Of a stretch of 64,000 bases of DNA, positions 1 to 9,033 are shown piece by piece (position 1 is the stretch's first letter; every line of letters starts with the position of its first letter). Both the position numbers and the translations under genes were made by a program. The notes under the pieces were generated by a model that did not search any database, was not told the origin of the DNA, and saw only the letters and a list, made by a program, of their open reading frames with translations. This DNA is from Endozoicomonas sp. G2_2 (lineage in GTDB: Bacteria; Pseudomonadota; Gammaproteobacteria; Nevskiales; Salinisphaeraceae): assembly GCF_017744135.1 (NCBI RefSeq), contig NZ_JAGHQU010000011.1, forward strand, positions 1-64,000. The letters are read 5' to 3'.

Positions 1-125
1 GAACAGGGAAAGCAGATTAGCCTCGGGCATGGCGGTGGCCTTTCTTGGTTGCCTGGAATGCGTGGTAGCAATCCAAGCTTAAGCCATGCGGTCACCGCCG
101 CCTTTCACGCTTATCTGCGAAGAAC

Positions 126-161
126 CAAAAAAAAGGGTCGGTCAGTGTGTCTGACCGACCC
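126..161 (-). terminator. Rho-independent terminator of the gene at 215-628
   Basis: An 11-bp perfect inverted repeat, GGGTCGGTCAG (135-145) and CTGACCGACCC (151-161), has a 5-base TGTGT loop. Read on the minus strand, the stem is followed directly by a run of eight T (127-134). It lies just downstream of the minus-strand gene ending at 215, so it most likely ends that transcript. Confidence 0.85.
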
Positions 162-214
162 TATCCACATGCAGCACACGTGCGGCCCTACTTGCCCGAT
201 GCGTGTTTACGAAG

Positions 215-628
215 CTAGTTGACCTTCATGCAAATACGCGCGGGCCCAGGGACCAATGTCCCATTGGAGCGCCGAAATCCGTTGCTAAAATCCATCAAAG
301 CGGCACCTTGGGGACAGTCGCCATCTTGGAATGAGCCGAACTCGTTCGCCTTGCCTATAACGGTGACCCGGTCCCAGATCACTGTGCCACTGCAATATGT
401 GCCACGGTTGATCTTGCGGTTGCCGCCCATGCTGATACAGGTTCCAGTATCACCATCCACCTGCCGTCTCGTCTCCTGCCAGCCGCTAACGGCCTCCAAT
501 CCACCGGAGACGCCACCCGCCATTCTGACCATGGCGTTATCAAGATCAGATGAATCAGCTGCGACACCAGCGGTCGATACGGCCAACAAGCACAGAAGTA
601 CGTAACTGGCATTCAGTGAAATTTTCAT
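215..628 (-). CDS. small secreted protein, unknown function
   Basis: A 137-residue protein with a clear Sec signal peptide: Lys near the start, a hydrophobic run over residues 8-22, then an Ala-X-Ala-type site near 24. The mature part holds four Cys (around 64, 79, 104 and 133), which suggests two disulfides and a periplasmic or secreted location. No family is recognised. It stands alone and is followed by a strong terminator at 126-161, so it is probably a monocistronic unit. The signal peptide, the even cysteine number and the terminator make it a likely real gene. The function is open. Confidence 0.7.
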   Translation of the reverse strand: MKISLNASYVLLCLLAVSTAGVAADSSDLDNAMVRMAGGVSGGLEAVSGWQETRRQVDGDTGTCISMGGNRKINRGTYCSGTVIWDRVTVIGKANEFGSFQDGDCPQGAALMDFSNGFRRSNGTLVPGPARICMKVN

Positions 629-817
629 TACTCACCTCGCTATTTTGTGGACTACGAACCACTCGGAATTCCAGTCACTGGCACATGCCTGCAACCGATG
701 TCCGCGCGGCTACCTCCTCAAAGCACAGCGAGGTGTAGCAAAACTGCAATAAAGGCCGAAAAGACCGCTGGTAGCGTCGCGGGGTCGGGATCACGCGCTG
801 TCACACGGCCGTTTGGA

Positions 818-1336
818 TCAGGACACGCTCAGCACCCATGCCGGCGCGCCTGCCGAGATACCGCCACCGACCTGGGCTTCATCCACGTATAAATGCCGGC
901 ACCAAAGCTGCCGACACGCTCGTTGGCGCGCGCCGCGCGTGGCGGCTATCGCACTCGCGACCAGCACGGCGTGAGCGAGGTAGTAGTACAACGCCGCGCC
1001 GGCGCCTTCGCGGCCTTCGAGCAGGGCATTGATCGCCGGGCCATCGAGTCGGTGCTGATCGAGGGCATAGACCAGAATATCCACGGCACGCTGACACAGC
1101 GCGCCGGCGTCCCATTCGGCCCGCGTGAACAACCCGGCATCGATCGCCTGCTCGAGCGTTGTTGCGGTCAGTGACGCAATACGTGCCCGATCTTCACTGA
1201 CGAAGCCGGCTGTGATCAGACGTATCCCGAAATCCACCGAAGACAACATCTCAGGCGCGATCGCCGCTTTCGAGCGACGCGGGGTCACTGTCGAGTTGAT
1301 CGATCCGAGAGAATAGGCCGGCGACATCACCGACAT
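818..1336 (-). CDS. hypothetical protein
   Basis: A 172-residue open frame without a recognised domain. Residues 30-130 read as a plausible soluble, mostly helical protein with many Ala, Asp and Glu. The C-terminal 50 residues are Arg/Ala-rich and less convincing. Overlapping open frames occur on both strands, as expected in GC-rich DNA, so the coding strand is not certain. An alternative start lies at the fourth codon (Met). It is separated from both neighbours by about 190-340 bases, so there is no operon context to help. Confidence 0.4.
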   Translation of the reverse strand: MSVMSPAYSLGSINSTVTPRRSKAAIAPEMLSSVDFGIRLITAGFVSEDRARIASLTATTLEQAIDAGLFTRAEWDAGALCQRAVDILVYALDQHRLDGPAINALLEGREGAGAALYYYLAHAVLVASAIAATRGARQRACRQLWCRHLYVDEAQVGGGISAGAPAWVLSVS

Positions 1337-1678
1337 GATGTACCCGAGGCGTGGATACGAAGGCCGGGCGCATCAACGCCAGCCCCCTGGGACTGGGTCA
1401 ATCGCGCGTTTGATTGGTGCGTGACGGCTTTCATGGAGCAGAAGATTGCGTGCGGGACCAGCTTTGGGTCTATAAAGGGGGTCGGTATGAACCATCTGCG
1501 CAGGTTTAAGCGACTCATCGGGCAAAAAAGCGCCGCTGGCACCAACGGGGAGATATTCGCGTGACAATTACGCCGCCGAACACCGCTTGCCAGTCTGTGA
1601 CTCACGCCGTTGTCGCGCCGACCCGACGAACTCAAGCCCAGTTGGCGCGTGTCATCCAGGCTCGCTCGCGAGTGTGAG

Positions 1679-2257
1679 ATGGCCAGGCACGCTACGCCCC
1701 TGAACCGGATCCCGCGCGTCTGCCGGCGCTTTCATGCCATCCGCGAGCAGCTGCAATGGACGCAGCGCGACGCCGGTCAGCATCTCAATGTCTGTTCATC
1801 GCTCATCCAGCGTATCGAGCGTGGTCAGGAACGCCCGGGGTGGCGTGTCGCATTCGCGCTACGCAATGAAGGCTTTTGCCTGGACTGGCTCTATACCGAG
1901 CGTGGGCCCATGCTTCTTAGCGAGCCCACGCCATACAGCGCCGGGTTGTTCCCGCTCTATCGCTACTCGATAACCCCACAGCAGCTGCACAGCATTCGAG
2001 CGCAGCTCAGCCTGAGCCAGCGGCGGGCCGCTACGATGTTCGACACGACAGCGGCCACGTGGAAGCGTTGCGAGTCAGGCCAGCTCGAGCCGAAGGGCAC
2101 GCTACTGGAAGCGCTGGCCGAACGGGACGTGAGTATCAACACTCTCATCACGGGTGAAGGCCGGCTTTTCAGAGGCATGCGCTTTGGTAGTCAGATCGAA
2201 CTCGCGCTTGCCGATTCGGGTGAAGAGGGCGCCAGACGAGACGTCTACACGCTCTAG
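1679..2257 (+). CDS. transcriptional regulator with two HTH (XRE-like) domains
   Basis: A DNA-binding protein of about 192 residues. Two XRE/Cro-CI-like helix-turn-helix units are visible. The first is near residues 15-45 (IREQLQWTQRDAGQHL then SSLIQRIERGQERP). The second is near 105-140 (IRAQLSLSQRRAATMF then WKRCESGQLEP). Both show the typical Q-R-x-A-A core and an E-x-G turn. The ATG at 1679 is preferred because it precedes the first HTH directly; the frame is open back to 1610. A doubled HTH in one chain could read a two-part operator or act as an obligate single-chain dimer. No adjacent target gene is obvious. Confidence 0.7.
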   Translation: MARHATPLNRIPRVCRRFHAIREQLQWTQRDAGQHLNVCSSLIQRIERGQERPGWRVAFALRNEGFCLDWLYTERGPMLLSEPTPYSAGLFPLYRYSITPQQLHSIRAQLSLSQRRAATMFDTTAATWKRCESGQLEPKGTLLEALAERDVSINTLITGEGRLFRGMRFGSQIELALADSGEEGARRDVYTL

Positions 2258-2277
2258 CCGCCCCCTCACTCGTGTGG

Positions 2278-3369
2278 TCACAGACCCTGGCAGGCCTTTT
2301 TCGCGATTGCACGAACTCTCGATGGGCCGAGGCCGTTGATCTTGGTCAAGGCGCCGGCCGATGACCACGGCCGTCCCGCGACGATCTCTCGAGCACGCGA
2401 CGGGCCGACCTGGGGCAGGGCATCGAGTCGCGATACCGAGGCCGAGTTGAGGTCGATACATTCTCGCGCGGCCGCTGTCCGGGCTTGTTGTGTGCTGGCG
2501 CCTGTCGACTGGCTCACGCTCGCGTCGACCTGAATGTCGCCGAAGGTCACGTACACCGGCGCATGATCTGACACACGCTTGCGTGCCTCTTGATGGGTCA
2601 TGCCCAGCCACGTCGGGAAGTCAGCGATCCCCGCCGAGGTCACGTCGAACTTGCTGGGGTCGAGCCAGATATTGTCGTAGAGATTCGCGTAGCGACCGTC
2701 CGTGGGCGAAAGCGTTGTCGCGCCGCGCGTGATCATGGGCTTCAAGACCGCCTTCAACTCCGCCCAGCTCGAATCATCCGGGGGCATATTGAAATCGCCC
2801 GCGATCACGACCGGATGGCCGAAGGTATCGCTGAGCCAGCTGTGATAATCGTCGAGCACCTGGATTTCGGGGCGCCGGTCGCGCCGGCCATCGCCGTAGA
2901 CGATATGCACCGTGGCGTAGGTGAAGGTTTGGCCGGTTTCCTTGTCGCTGAAATTCGCCGACAACGGTTCGCGAGCAAAGATGTCGCCCGGATCCAGATA
3001 CTGCAGCGCGCCGCCCTCGAAGGAGACCGCCGATTCCCGCCATGCAAAGGCATAGCGTTCCTTGTAGCTCGATCGGCCTGCCGGTTCGCTGGTCAACGTC
3101 CCCCATGCAGCGCCGGTCTTTCGCTCCAGTGCGCGCTCAAGCGTATCAATGGCCTCGTTGTTCATCGCTTCCTGGATGGCCACCAGGTCGAATCGCGACA
3201 CGATTTCGGCTACCGCTGGCACGTCCTTTTCATTCTTGAACCCGAGATGCTTGATATTGAAAGACGCCACGCGCACCGCGGCGGTAGCGCTGGAACTCAT
3301 GATCGCGAGCACGACGATGACCGCCGGCAGGAAATAGCGCATAGGCTTGCAGTTGGTTTGATGGTTCAT
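2278..3369 (-). CDS. secreted endonuclease/exonuclease/phosphatase-family nuclease with C-terminal HhH domain
   Basis: A 363-residue protein with an N-terminal hydrophobic signal (residues 10-30). The DNase I-like EEP domain shows SFNIKHLG near 36, the IQEAMN Glu near 65, the AGDFN motif near 195 and SDHAPV near 268. A linker leads to a ComEA-like tail from about 308, starting IDLNSASVSRLDALPQVGPS. That tail holds two helix-hairpin-helix turns (QVGPSRA and GLGPSRV) that bind DNA non-specifically. The combination predicts an exported or periplasmic DNase that holds its substrate through the HhH tail. Its start codon overlaps the stop of the upstream lipoprotein gene (ATGA, 3366-3369), indicating translational coupling. 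Confidence 0.85.
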   Translation of the reverse strand: MNHQTNCKPMRYFLPAVIVVLAIMSSSATAAVRVASFNIKHLGFKNEKDVPAVAEIVSRFDLVAIQEAMNNEAIDTLERALERKTGAAWGTLTSEPAGRSSYKERYAFAWRESAVSFEGGALQYLDPGDIFAREPLSANFSDKETGQTFTYATVHIVYGDGRRDRRPEIQVLDDYHSWLSDTFGHPVVIAGDFNMPPDDSSWAELKAVLKPMITRGATTLSPTDGRYANLYDNIWLDPSKFDVTSAGIADFPTWLGMTHQEARKRVSDHAPVYVTFGDIQVDASVSQSTGASTQQARTAAARECIDLNSASVSRLDALPQVGPSRAREIVAGRPWSSAGALTKINGLGPSRVRAIAKKACQGL

Positions 3370-3971
3370 TGAATATCGCCTCGACGCGCGCGTGCGGCCG
3401 CAACGATCGCCGCCGGCTCATCGAACCATGTGGAGAGCGGCAGGCTGTCACTGGTGCCCGAGCTGGTCACGATGCGCCCGATCGGGTCGTGCTCCCGCGC
3501 CTCGAAGGCAACAACCTGTTTCATACGGGTCGGCTGGAATGCCAGGGGCGTCTTGCACCCCATCGACAGAACCTTGGCACCACCGCCGCGACGACGCTCC
3601 ACGATCACGAGCGCGTAGTGGTTGGCACAGTCCGCCGTGGGCGCGTGCAGGGCATAGATCGGCCCGAGCGCCAGCTGATAGGCACCGATCGGCTTGACCG
3701 TTTCGACATCGGCGAGATCGGCGCTGCGGCCGACTGATTCCAGATAGATCGAAATCCCCCGTGAAATGACATGCTGGCGCACGATGATGGTCTCATTACC
3801 CAGCTCGAACGTGTCGAGATCGCGGTATGTCAGGCCGCCCACGTTCGGCTTGATGACCGTCTGGCCATCGTTGAGTTCGATATCGAGCGGGCGTAAACCA
3901 CACCCGGCCAGCACTCCCAGAATGACGGCCACCATAGCTAGGCGTGCCGCGATCAGATGCGATCGGCGCAT
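3366..3971 (-). CDS. lipoprotein of unknown function
   Basis: The ATG at 3971 is chosen because a GGAGGGG ribosome site lies just upstream and the protein then begins with a lipoprotein signal: Arg-rich start, hydrophobic core and lipobox LAGC with Cys near residue 24. The mature domain of about 175 residues is mostly beta-like, with two further Cys in the middle (TADCANHY, SMGCKTP) that may pair. No family is recognised. It is the first gene of a two-gene operon with the EEP-HhH nuclease and overlaps it by four bases. A related envelope role is inferred only from that coupling. Confidence 0.75.
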   Translation of the reverse strand: MRRSHLIAARLAMVAVILGVLAGCGLRPLDIELNDGQTVIKPNVGGLTYRDLDTFELGNETIIVRQHVISRGISIYLESVGRSADLADVETVKPIGAYQLALGPIYALHAPTADCANHYALVIVERRRGGGAKVLSMGCKTPLAFQPTRMKQVVAFEAREHDPIGRIVTSSGTSDSLPLSTWFDEPAAIVAAARARRGDIQ

Positions 3972-4290
3972 TGATTTCCCCTCCAGTTTGTTCGCAATGT
4001 GTCCCGCACCCTCGCGTCCCGAAGGGGCGCCGTAGTGCTCACATCCAGAGTGAGCCGCCACACGAGCGCCGCAAGCCGCGAAATCGGTGCCGGCGCGGGC
4101 GTCAGCTGGCTCGTCGTATCGCCGGCCCCACGCCCCCGGTCACCTCATAAAAGCGCCCGTACGGTGAGCGATCGCCGCGCGCTCGTGCCGTATCGAGCCG
4201 GATGCTGTTCGGCGAACGCTTTTATGCGTCAGAGGGGTTGCGGCGCGCAGACGAGGGACGAGAGTGAATCGAAATCACCGGGGGAAAGCG

Positions 4291-4845
4291 ATGAAAACGA
4301 TTCTCGAACAACGACGCAAGCATCTACTCGCATCGACGACGTATCTTGGCGAGCTGCTGCCGCTACAGGTCGGTAACTTCAAGATCCGCGCGATGCCGTT
4401 GCGCTGCGAAAAGTGCCAGCAATCGATCGATCCAACCGCCAGCCGCGCCCAGGTTAAATGCCACACGAACAACGCGCTCGCGGTGGACATGCTCGTGACG
4501 TGCAGCTGCGGTGAACGTGTCATCCGAAAGGAATATCTGGCGTTGTCGCGCCGGCTCTACATCACGCTCATCGATGAACAGGATCGGCAAACCGTATCGA
4601 CCTATCGTGCAACACCCCAAGCCGCGGGGCCGTCCGTCCTCATGGCGCTGTATTTGGCCGTGCGCGAAACGACCTGGCGTGTCGTGGGCATGGTCTTCGG
4701 CGCCCTGTTGATGGGGTGTATGGCCATGCTGCGCCCGCTGGAGTCGCGCTTGGGCGAACAGCTGCTGCCGCTCGCGCTGCTGCTCACAGCGGTTTTGATC
4801 GTCGTTCTGACCATCGGCGCGCCGAGCAATGGATTGGGGTACTAG
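4291..4845 (+). CDS. membrane protein with zinc-ribbon-like cysteines
   Basis: About 184 residues from the ATG at 4291, which follows a GGGGGAAAG ribosome site; the frame is open from 4264. Residues 35-80 carry CEKC and, after a spacer, CSC, with an extra Cys-His pair between. This resembles a zinc ribbon but is not a standard one. Two hydrophobic segments near residues 120-145 and 155-175 predict a hairpin in the inner membrane, with the cysteine domain on the cytoplasmic side. No family is recognised. It ends five bases before the HAD gene, so the two are probably co-transcribed. Confidence 0.65.
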   Translation: MKTILEQRRKHLLASTTYLGELLPLQVGNFKIRAMPLRCEKCQQSIDPTASRAQVKCHTNNALAVDMLVTCSCGERVIRKEYLALSRRLYITLIDEQDRQTVSTYRATPQAAGPSVLMALYLAVRETTWRVVGMVFGALLMGCMAMLRPLESRLGEQLLPLALLLTAVLIVVLTIGAPSNGLGY

Positions 4846-4850
4846 CATCG

Positions 4851-5483
4851 ATGGCTGAATACGATACCCGCCCGACGATCGCGCTCGATTGTGACGATAC
4901 GCTCGTGAACCTGCGTGACCCCATGATGGCCATGCTCAATCGCTTGTCCCATCGCCAGTCGCACTGGCAGGAATGGGCCGACTATCACCTTCACCGTCGT
5001 TACCGCATGACCCCGTGCCGGCTGCTCGACTTGGTCATAGAACAGGGCGTGCTGGAACAAGCACGCCCGGAGCCGGGCGCTGCTGCAGCGGTACAGGCGC
5101 TGCGAGAGGCGGGATTTCGTATCGAAGTATGGACGGCCCGGCGATTCCACCCGGATGCACTGAAGATTACGGCCGAGACCCTGTCACCGTTGGGCATCGA
5201 GCCCGACAACATTCGGCTGTTTCGACTGACGGAATCGAAAGCCAGACGCATGATCCAGCGCGAGGACGTGCGCTGGCTCGTCGATGATTGCCCGCGGCAT
5301 GCCCGGTGGCTGCACCGGCGCGGCCACGGTGATCGGATCGTGGTACCGGCGTTGCCCTGGAATCGAGACATAGCCGCGACACGCATGCGCTCTCTGGGTC
5401 AGATCGCCACCCACATAATCACACGCAGCCGCCGGGAGCGTGGTTCTTATCGAGCCGTATCCGCTGAAAGCATGGTCGCCTGA
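4851..5483 (+). CDS. HAD-superfamily phosphatase (5'-deoxynucleotidase-like)
   Basis: A 210-residue protein. Motif I of the haloacid dehalogenase superfamily is complete (ALDCDDTLVNLRD, nucleophile Asp near 15 and acid Asp near 17). A WTARR segment near 100 fits motif II (Thr). Lys in ESKARRM near 130 and the DDCPRHA acidic pair near 147 fit motifs III and IV. Size and a cap inserted after motif I resemble the 5'-nucleotidase/deoxy (YorS/NT5C) type, so dephosphorylation of a nucleotide is the most likely activity. The C-terminal 45 residues are an Arg-rich extension. It is co-directional with the membrane protein immediately upstream. Confidence 0.75.
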   Translation: MAEYDTRPTIALDCDDTLVNLRDPMMAMLNRLSHRQSHWQEWADYHLHRRYRMTPCRLLDLVIEQGVLEQARPEPGAAAAVQALREAGFRIEVWTARRFHPDALKITAETLSPLGIEPDNIRLFRLTESKARRMIQREDVRWLVDDCPRHARWLHRRGHGDRIVVPALPWNRDIAATRMRSLGQIATHIITRSRRERGSYRAVSAESMVA

Positions 5484-5672
5484 GCCGGTGGCGGCCTCGC
5501 CTCGGTGCCTGCTGACGGTGGGCGATTACGAAACCCTGGAACGAACGCTGTTCGGTCTTCCCTTTACTGCTGAAAGAGCCCCGCGACGCGCATACAAAAG
5601 GCTTCGCAAGTCTTCTGGATGGTAAGGCTTTCGCCCGCGTTGAACACGTGGCAACAACACGAGAATAAATCC

Positions 5673-6266
5673 ATGAGAACGGTAGTCATCTGGGCAGTGC
5701 TTATCTGCGGCCTGGCTTTGCCAAACTACGCCGCGTCAGCCCCTCACAACTGCGATAGCTACAGCTATATCCTGCGAACCTATGACCTGACTTGTTCGCG
5801 AGAACAGTGGGCTAAAGCCCGCGCCTGGCGGAACCGGCAGAACCGCCAGTTCGAATATAACCTCGAGAGTAGTTCACCCAGCGCGGTGGTTCACTCGATG
5901 AACACCACCACAGCCGCTGCGTTCGGGCGTCTGTACGACCAAACTGTATCGCTTGAGATCGTGAATATGCTGGGCGAACCGAGGGTAATAGCATCGGCAG
6001 CCGGTCCGTTCGAGATGATCGAATTTGAGTGCCCTGGAGACTACTGCCACCTACCGGTTTACGTGAGTAAATCGGAAAGACTCTGGATTCGAGGGCCTTC
6101 GAACGGGGTGACCGTGGTGATGAAAGGGGATCACGCGCGTCAATTCCTGAAGGATATTGAAGGGCGTAGCATCGCCTTAATCGACTTTCCGCTCGAAAAG
6201 CCGCATTTGGAGATCGAGTTCATGTTCGATCTGTCAGGTTTCAGACGTGACCTGTTATTCCCGTAG
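5673..6266 (+). CDS. secreted or periplasmic protein, unknown function
   Basis: The ATG at 5673 gives a 197-residue protein with a standard signal peptide (VVIWAVLICGLALP, cleavage near the Ala-Ser-Ala around residue 24). The frame is open from 5619. The mature chain has Cys at about 27, 38, 117 and 121, of which the last two form a CPGDYC loop. No family is recognised. Codon and amino-acid use look less GC-biased than in the neighbours, as also seen in the following lipoprotein. The stretch 5673-8909 may therefore have come in together from another source. Confidence 0.7.
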   Translation: MRTVVIWAVLICGLALPNYAASAPHNCDSYSYILRTYDLTCSREQWAKARAWRNRQNRQFEYNLESSSPSAVVHSMNTTTAAAFGRLYDQTVSLEIVNMLGEPRVIASAAGPFEMIEFECPGDYCHLPVYVSKSERLWIRGPSNGVTVVMKGDHARQFLKDIEGRSIALIDFPLEKPHLEIEFMFDLSGFRRDLLFP

Positions 6267-6601
6267 TGAAACCGCGATCTAGCGCGACCATGTTGAGCGC
6301 CTCTACTCTGGCAGTTTCTTCTGTTAGCAAGATGCGGCGCCCCGAGTTTGGAAGACAGGATTCTTTGCGGCGAATAAGATGTTCGCGAAGGAGGATCCAT
6401 CGTCCGTTTTCGCTTTATTCGAGGTCATTTCAACGGACTTCGAGACGTAGATCACTACCAGCTAAGGCAGACCACAAAACATTGGTCTGCCTCAGCCGGC
6501 GTGAGGTGTTGGCCGATAGTAACGGTCTCGATAATGACTGCAGCAATCGTGACTGCACTCAACAACAGGCAACGAAATAATACTTAACGGGGGAACTGAG
6601 A
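6267..6601. other. intergenic region without a supported gene
   Basis: A 335-base gap between two secreted-protein genes. A 104-codon plus-strand frame (6266-6580) and a short minus-strand frame are open, but both read as Arg/Ser-rich nonsense with no signal peptide, motif or ribosome site. The downstream end holds a purine-rich GGGGGAACTGAGA just before the lipoprotein start at 6602, a plausible ribosome site. The DNA is AT-richer than the average of the window. The rest is presumably the promoter region of the 6602 gene. Confidence 0.5.
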
Positions 6602-8146
6602 ATGAAAATCGGGATAGCACTAATAGCCTGTGTCTTAACTCTTGCAGGCTGCAGCGACGGTAGTACCAGCATCAGCACGCAAGAAACCAACGCGCCCACA
6701 CAAGACAGACTAGAGGATCAGAGTAGAGCGGTTCTTTTCCCATCGAACAGCTCACAGATCTTGTGGCTGTCGGATGCGATGGGCCGATCACTCAACTATA
6801 CCGGCGATTATCAACACGATGACGCCTACGAGACTTTCCAAATCAACCAGATCACTTCAGTGATCTATGAAAATCCAGTTCTGCCAGAAGACAGCTTCAA
6901 GTACCTGATCCTAAACGACGGCGCTACGCAAGTGCTTATTTTAGCGACGGGTGAACGGCTCGAAGTCACGGATATCGGAGACGACTATAGCGTTACACTC
7001 ACGACGCGCCGTGAGGACAACGGGTCATTCGACACGCTCACAACAACGCTAAGCACACTGGAAGACGAAGCGTCCGAGAGCACGAACGCAGGCGCACAGC
7101 TGCGCTACCAGGCTTCGGGTAGAAAGCAGGGCTCAATGATGGCCGGTTTTCAAAAGGCAGCCGGTGCAGAAATGAAAGTGCTTTCGCAGGTCAATCCAAA
7201 TGGCCCGCAGCAAGTCAGCACTACCGTTCAAGGAGCGTGCGGGCCCATCGAATCAGGCCTTGTCACAAACCAGACGACACTAGGCACGCCGTCAGGCCAA
7301 GGCATCGTGACCTCGCTGTTCGAGGATGCACGCGCGACGGTGACGGTGCCTTTCGATTCGACACGCCAGGCGTTTTACGCAGAGTTCCCAATCAGCGTAT
7401 TTCCAACCGCACTGGAGGCCTCGGCGATCCTCGTGTCACAAACAAGCGTTGGGGTTCTAACGGACAAGATCACGGGCAAAATCAGCAGCAAGACCCAGAT
7501 CCAGCGCCGGGCGCTGATTGCCTTGAGGAAGCGCTCTGGGCCTGCCGCTTCGAGAACCCGTCAGGTCGCCGGGCGGATGATCGAAGCGATCAATCAGATC
7601 AACAGTTTCCAGACAATCAAGGATCAGATCATCGGCGGTGTCAACAAGCTGAAAAACTTGGGGCAAAGCATTGGCATATTGGCCGCCGGCAGTGCTTCGG
7701 GCAATTTGGCCCCCGCACGTATCAGCTCAACCTTCACCGCCTATAGTGATGGCGCCCAAGTCTCCGACTATGAACTCGTCGACTTCCCGGGCGTATCGCT
7801 ACTGGAATTCGAGCTGCGTCCCGACGGTGAATCAGTCACGCCGATGCTATCCGGCGATATCGAGATCAGCCCAGCAAGCCCCGGGCCCGGCGAGTCCTAT
7901 CGGCTAACGCTGTCCACGACGTGCGATTCGGCACCAACATTTAGTGTCCGAATTCAGGTCGCCGGCACCGATGGCTATAGCGATTCTGAAACGATCCCCT
8001 TGATGGAAAACGCGAGTCTTTCGATTCAAGTACCAGGGGCTGGAAATCAGGTTCGCGACACAATCACGATAAGCGTACTGGACGGCGATGATCAGGTCGT
8101 TGACCAGACAACAGCAATCGTCGTATTTGGCAGTAGCTCGCAATAA
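6602..8146 (+). CDS. large lipoprotein of unknown function
   Basis: A 514-residue protein starting with a typical lipoprotein signal (MKIGIALIACVLTLAGC, lipidated Cys at 17). The first 170 mature residues are acidic and Thr/Ser-rich. A middle Ala-rich stretch is helical. The last 130 residues read as beta-sandwich-like repeats (for example ISPASPGPGESYRLTLSTTC and DTITISVLDGDDQVVDQTT), similar in style to Ig-like or Calx-beta surface domains. A GGGGG ribosome site precedes the start. It probably forms an operon with the secreted protein at 8163, sixteen bases downstream. An envelope or surface role is inferred, not shown. Confidence 0.75.
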   Translation: MKIGIALIACVLTLAGCSDGSTSISTQETNAPTQDRLEDQSRAVLFPSNSSQILWLSDAMGRSLNYTGDYQHDDAYETFQINQITSVIYENPVLPEDSFKYLILNDGATQVLILATGERLEVTDIGDDYSVTLTTRREDNGSFDTLTTTLSTLEDEASESTNAGAQLRYQASGRKQGSMMAGFQKAAGAEMKVLSQVNPNGPQQVSTTVQGACGPIESGLVTNQTTLGTPSGQGIVTSLFEDARATVTVPFDSTRQAFYAEFPISVFPTALEASAILVSQTSVGVLTDKITGKISSKTQIQRRALIALRKRSGPAASRTRQVAGRMIEAINQINSFQTIKDQIIGGVNKLKNLGQSIGILAAGSASGNLAPARISSTFTAYSDGAQVSDYELVDFPGVSLLEFELRPDGESVTPMLSGDIEISPASPGPGESYRLTLSTTCDSAPTFSVRIQVAGTDGYSDSETIPLMENASLSIQVPGAGNQVRDTITISVLDGDDQVVDQTTAIVVFGSSSQ

Positions 8147-8162
8147 CGATCGAGGTGACGCT

Positions 8163-8909
8163 GTGACGACACGATCCGCACTCTTTGGCATTCTCGCTAT
8201 TTCAGTCGCGATCTCCTCTGCATCAATCGCCTCGAGCCAATCGGTGGACAGCAGCGAGCTGCACTGGGAATACCGGTCTTTGCGACTACCCGAGATCCAG
8301 CTACAGCCTGAACACGCCGGTTCGGACCAGTACACCCTCAAAGTGATCGGTCCGATTGAGCTGCGCAGTCGTCGAACTGGTATCTCTCGTCTAAGTGAGC
8401 TCCATGGCAGAGCGACTCGAGATTGCGAGTCGCTCTGCACGCTGACACTACGCCTCGAAGCCGACAACATGACGATCTCGACGCTAAGGGCAGGCTCGGC
8501 CGTGCTGCGTCTCACTGTGCCAATCGAGAGCGGGATGGCTGTGTCGACATGGCTCGACCGCCACGCGACGAGCGACAGCCCAGTTGGCTTGCCGACAGGC
8601 ACCGTGCTCGACCTAAAGCAATCTTGGTCTAACGGTGGGATGCGGGTTGTTCTCAGGCACGAAGGCCTCAACCACTGGCGCGGTCAGGCGTCCTTCGGGA
8701 ACTATCCGGTCATGTTCACCGTGCTGCAGGAATTGGCCGGCTGCGATTCGATCGCCGAAGGCGGCGCCCTCTATCGACGTCTTGATTCTGCAGGGCTTGT
8801 CGCGCACCCAACAGAAGGGATTTCTCGAATCGACTTCAGCCTCGCTGGCACAGACGGGGTGGTGTGGTCGGGCGCATCTGAGAGCCAATCCTTCGCGTGC
8901 CGTGGCTGA
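8163..8909 (+). CDS. secreted protein, unknown function
   Basis: A GTG start at 8163, preceded by GAGGTGA, gives a 248-residue protein with a signal peptide (LFGILAISVAISSASIASS). The frame is open from 8088, but those residues overlap the lipoprotein gene and do not look coding. The mature part has about four Cys, including a CESLC pair near residue 93, and is predicted to be rich in beta strands. No family is recognised. Its close spacing after the lipoprotein gene suggests the two act together at the cell envelope. Confidence 0.65.
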   Translation: MTTRSALFGILAISVAISSASIASSQSVDSSELHWEYRSLRLPEIQLQPEHAGSDQYTLKVIGPIELRSRRTGISRLSELHGRATRDCESLCTLTLRLEADNMTISTLRAGSAVLRLTVPIESGMAVSTWLDRHATSDSPVGLPTGTVLDLKQSWSNGGMRVVLRHEGLNHWRGQASFGNYPVMFTVLQELAGCDSIAEGGALYRRLDSAGLVAHPTEGISRIDFSLAGTDGVVWSGASESQSFACRG

Positions 8910-9033
8910 TGTTGCAGTCTGGCCGTAGTCTCAGGGCCAGATTGCGGATGCGGTAACGCCCGCCAGGCGATAGGCCATCAGGCGCACTCGCAGGGCGACG
9001 CCTTTCCAGCTTGAACGCCAACAAGGGCGGAGC

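Noticed and set aside
5440-5625. A 61-codon frame overlapping the end of the HAD gene
   Set aside because: It overlaps a supported gene in another frame, has no ribosome site and no recognisable product.
6266-6580. A 104-codon plus-strand gene after the 5673 gene
   Set aside because: Arg/Ser-rich product, no ribosome site and no motif; typical random frame.
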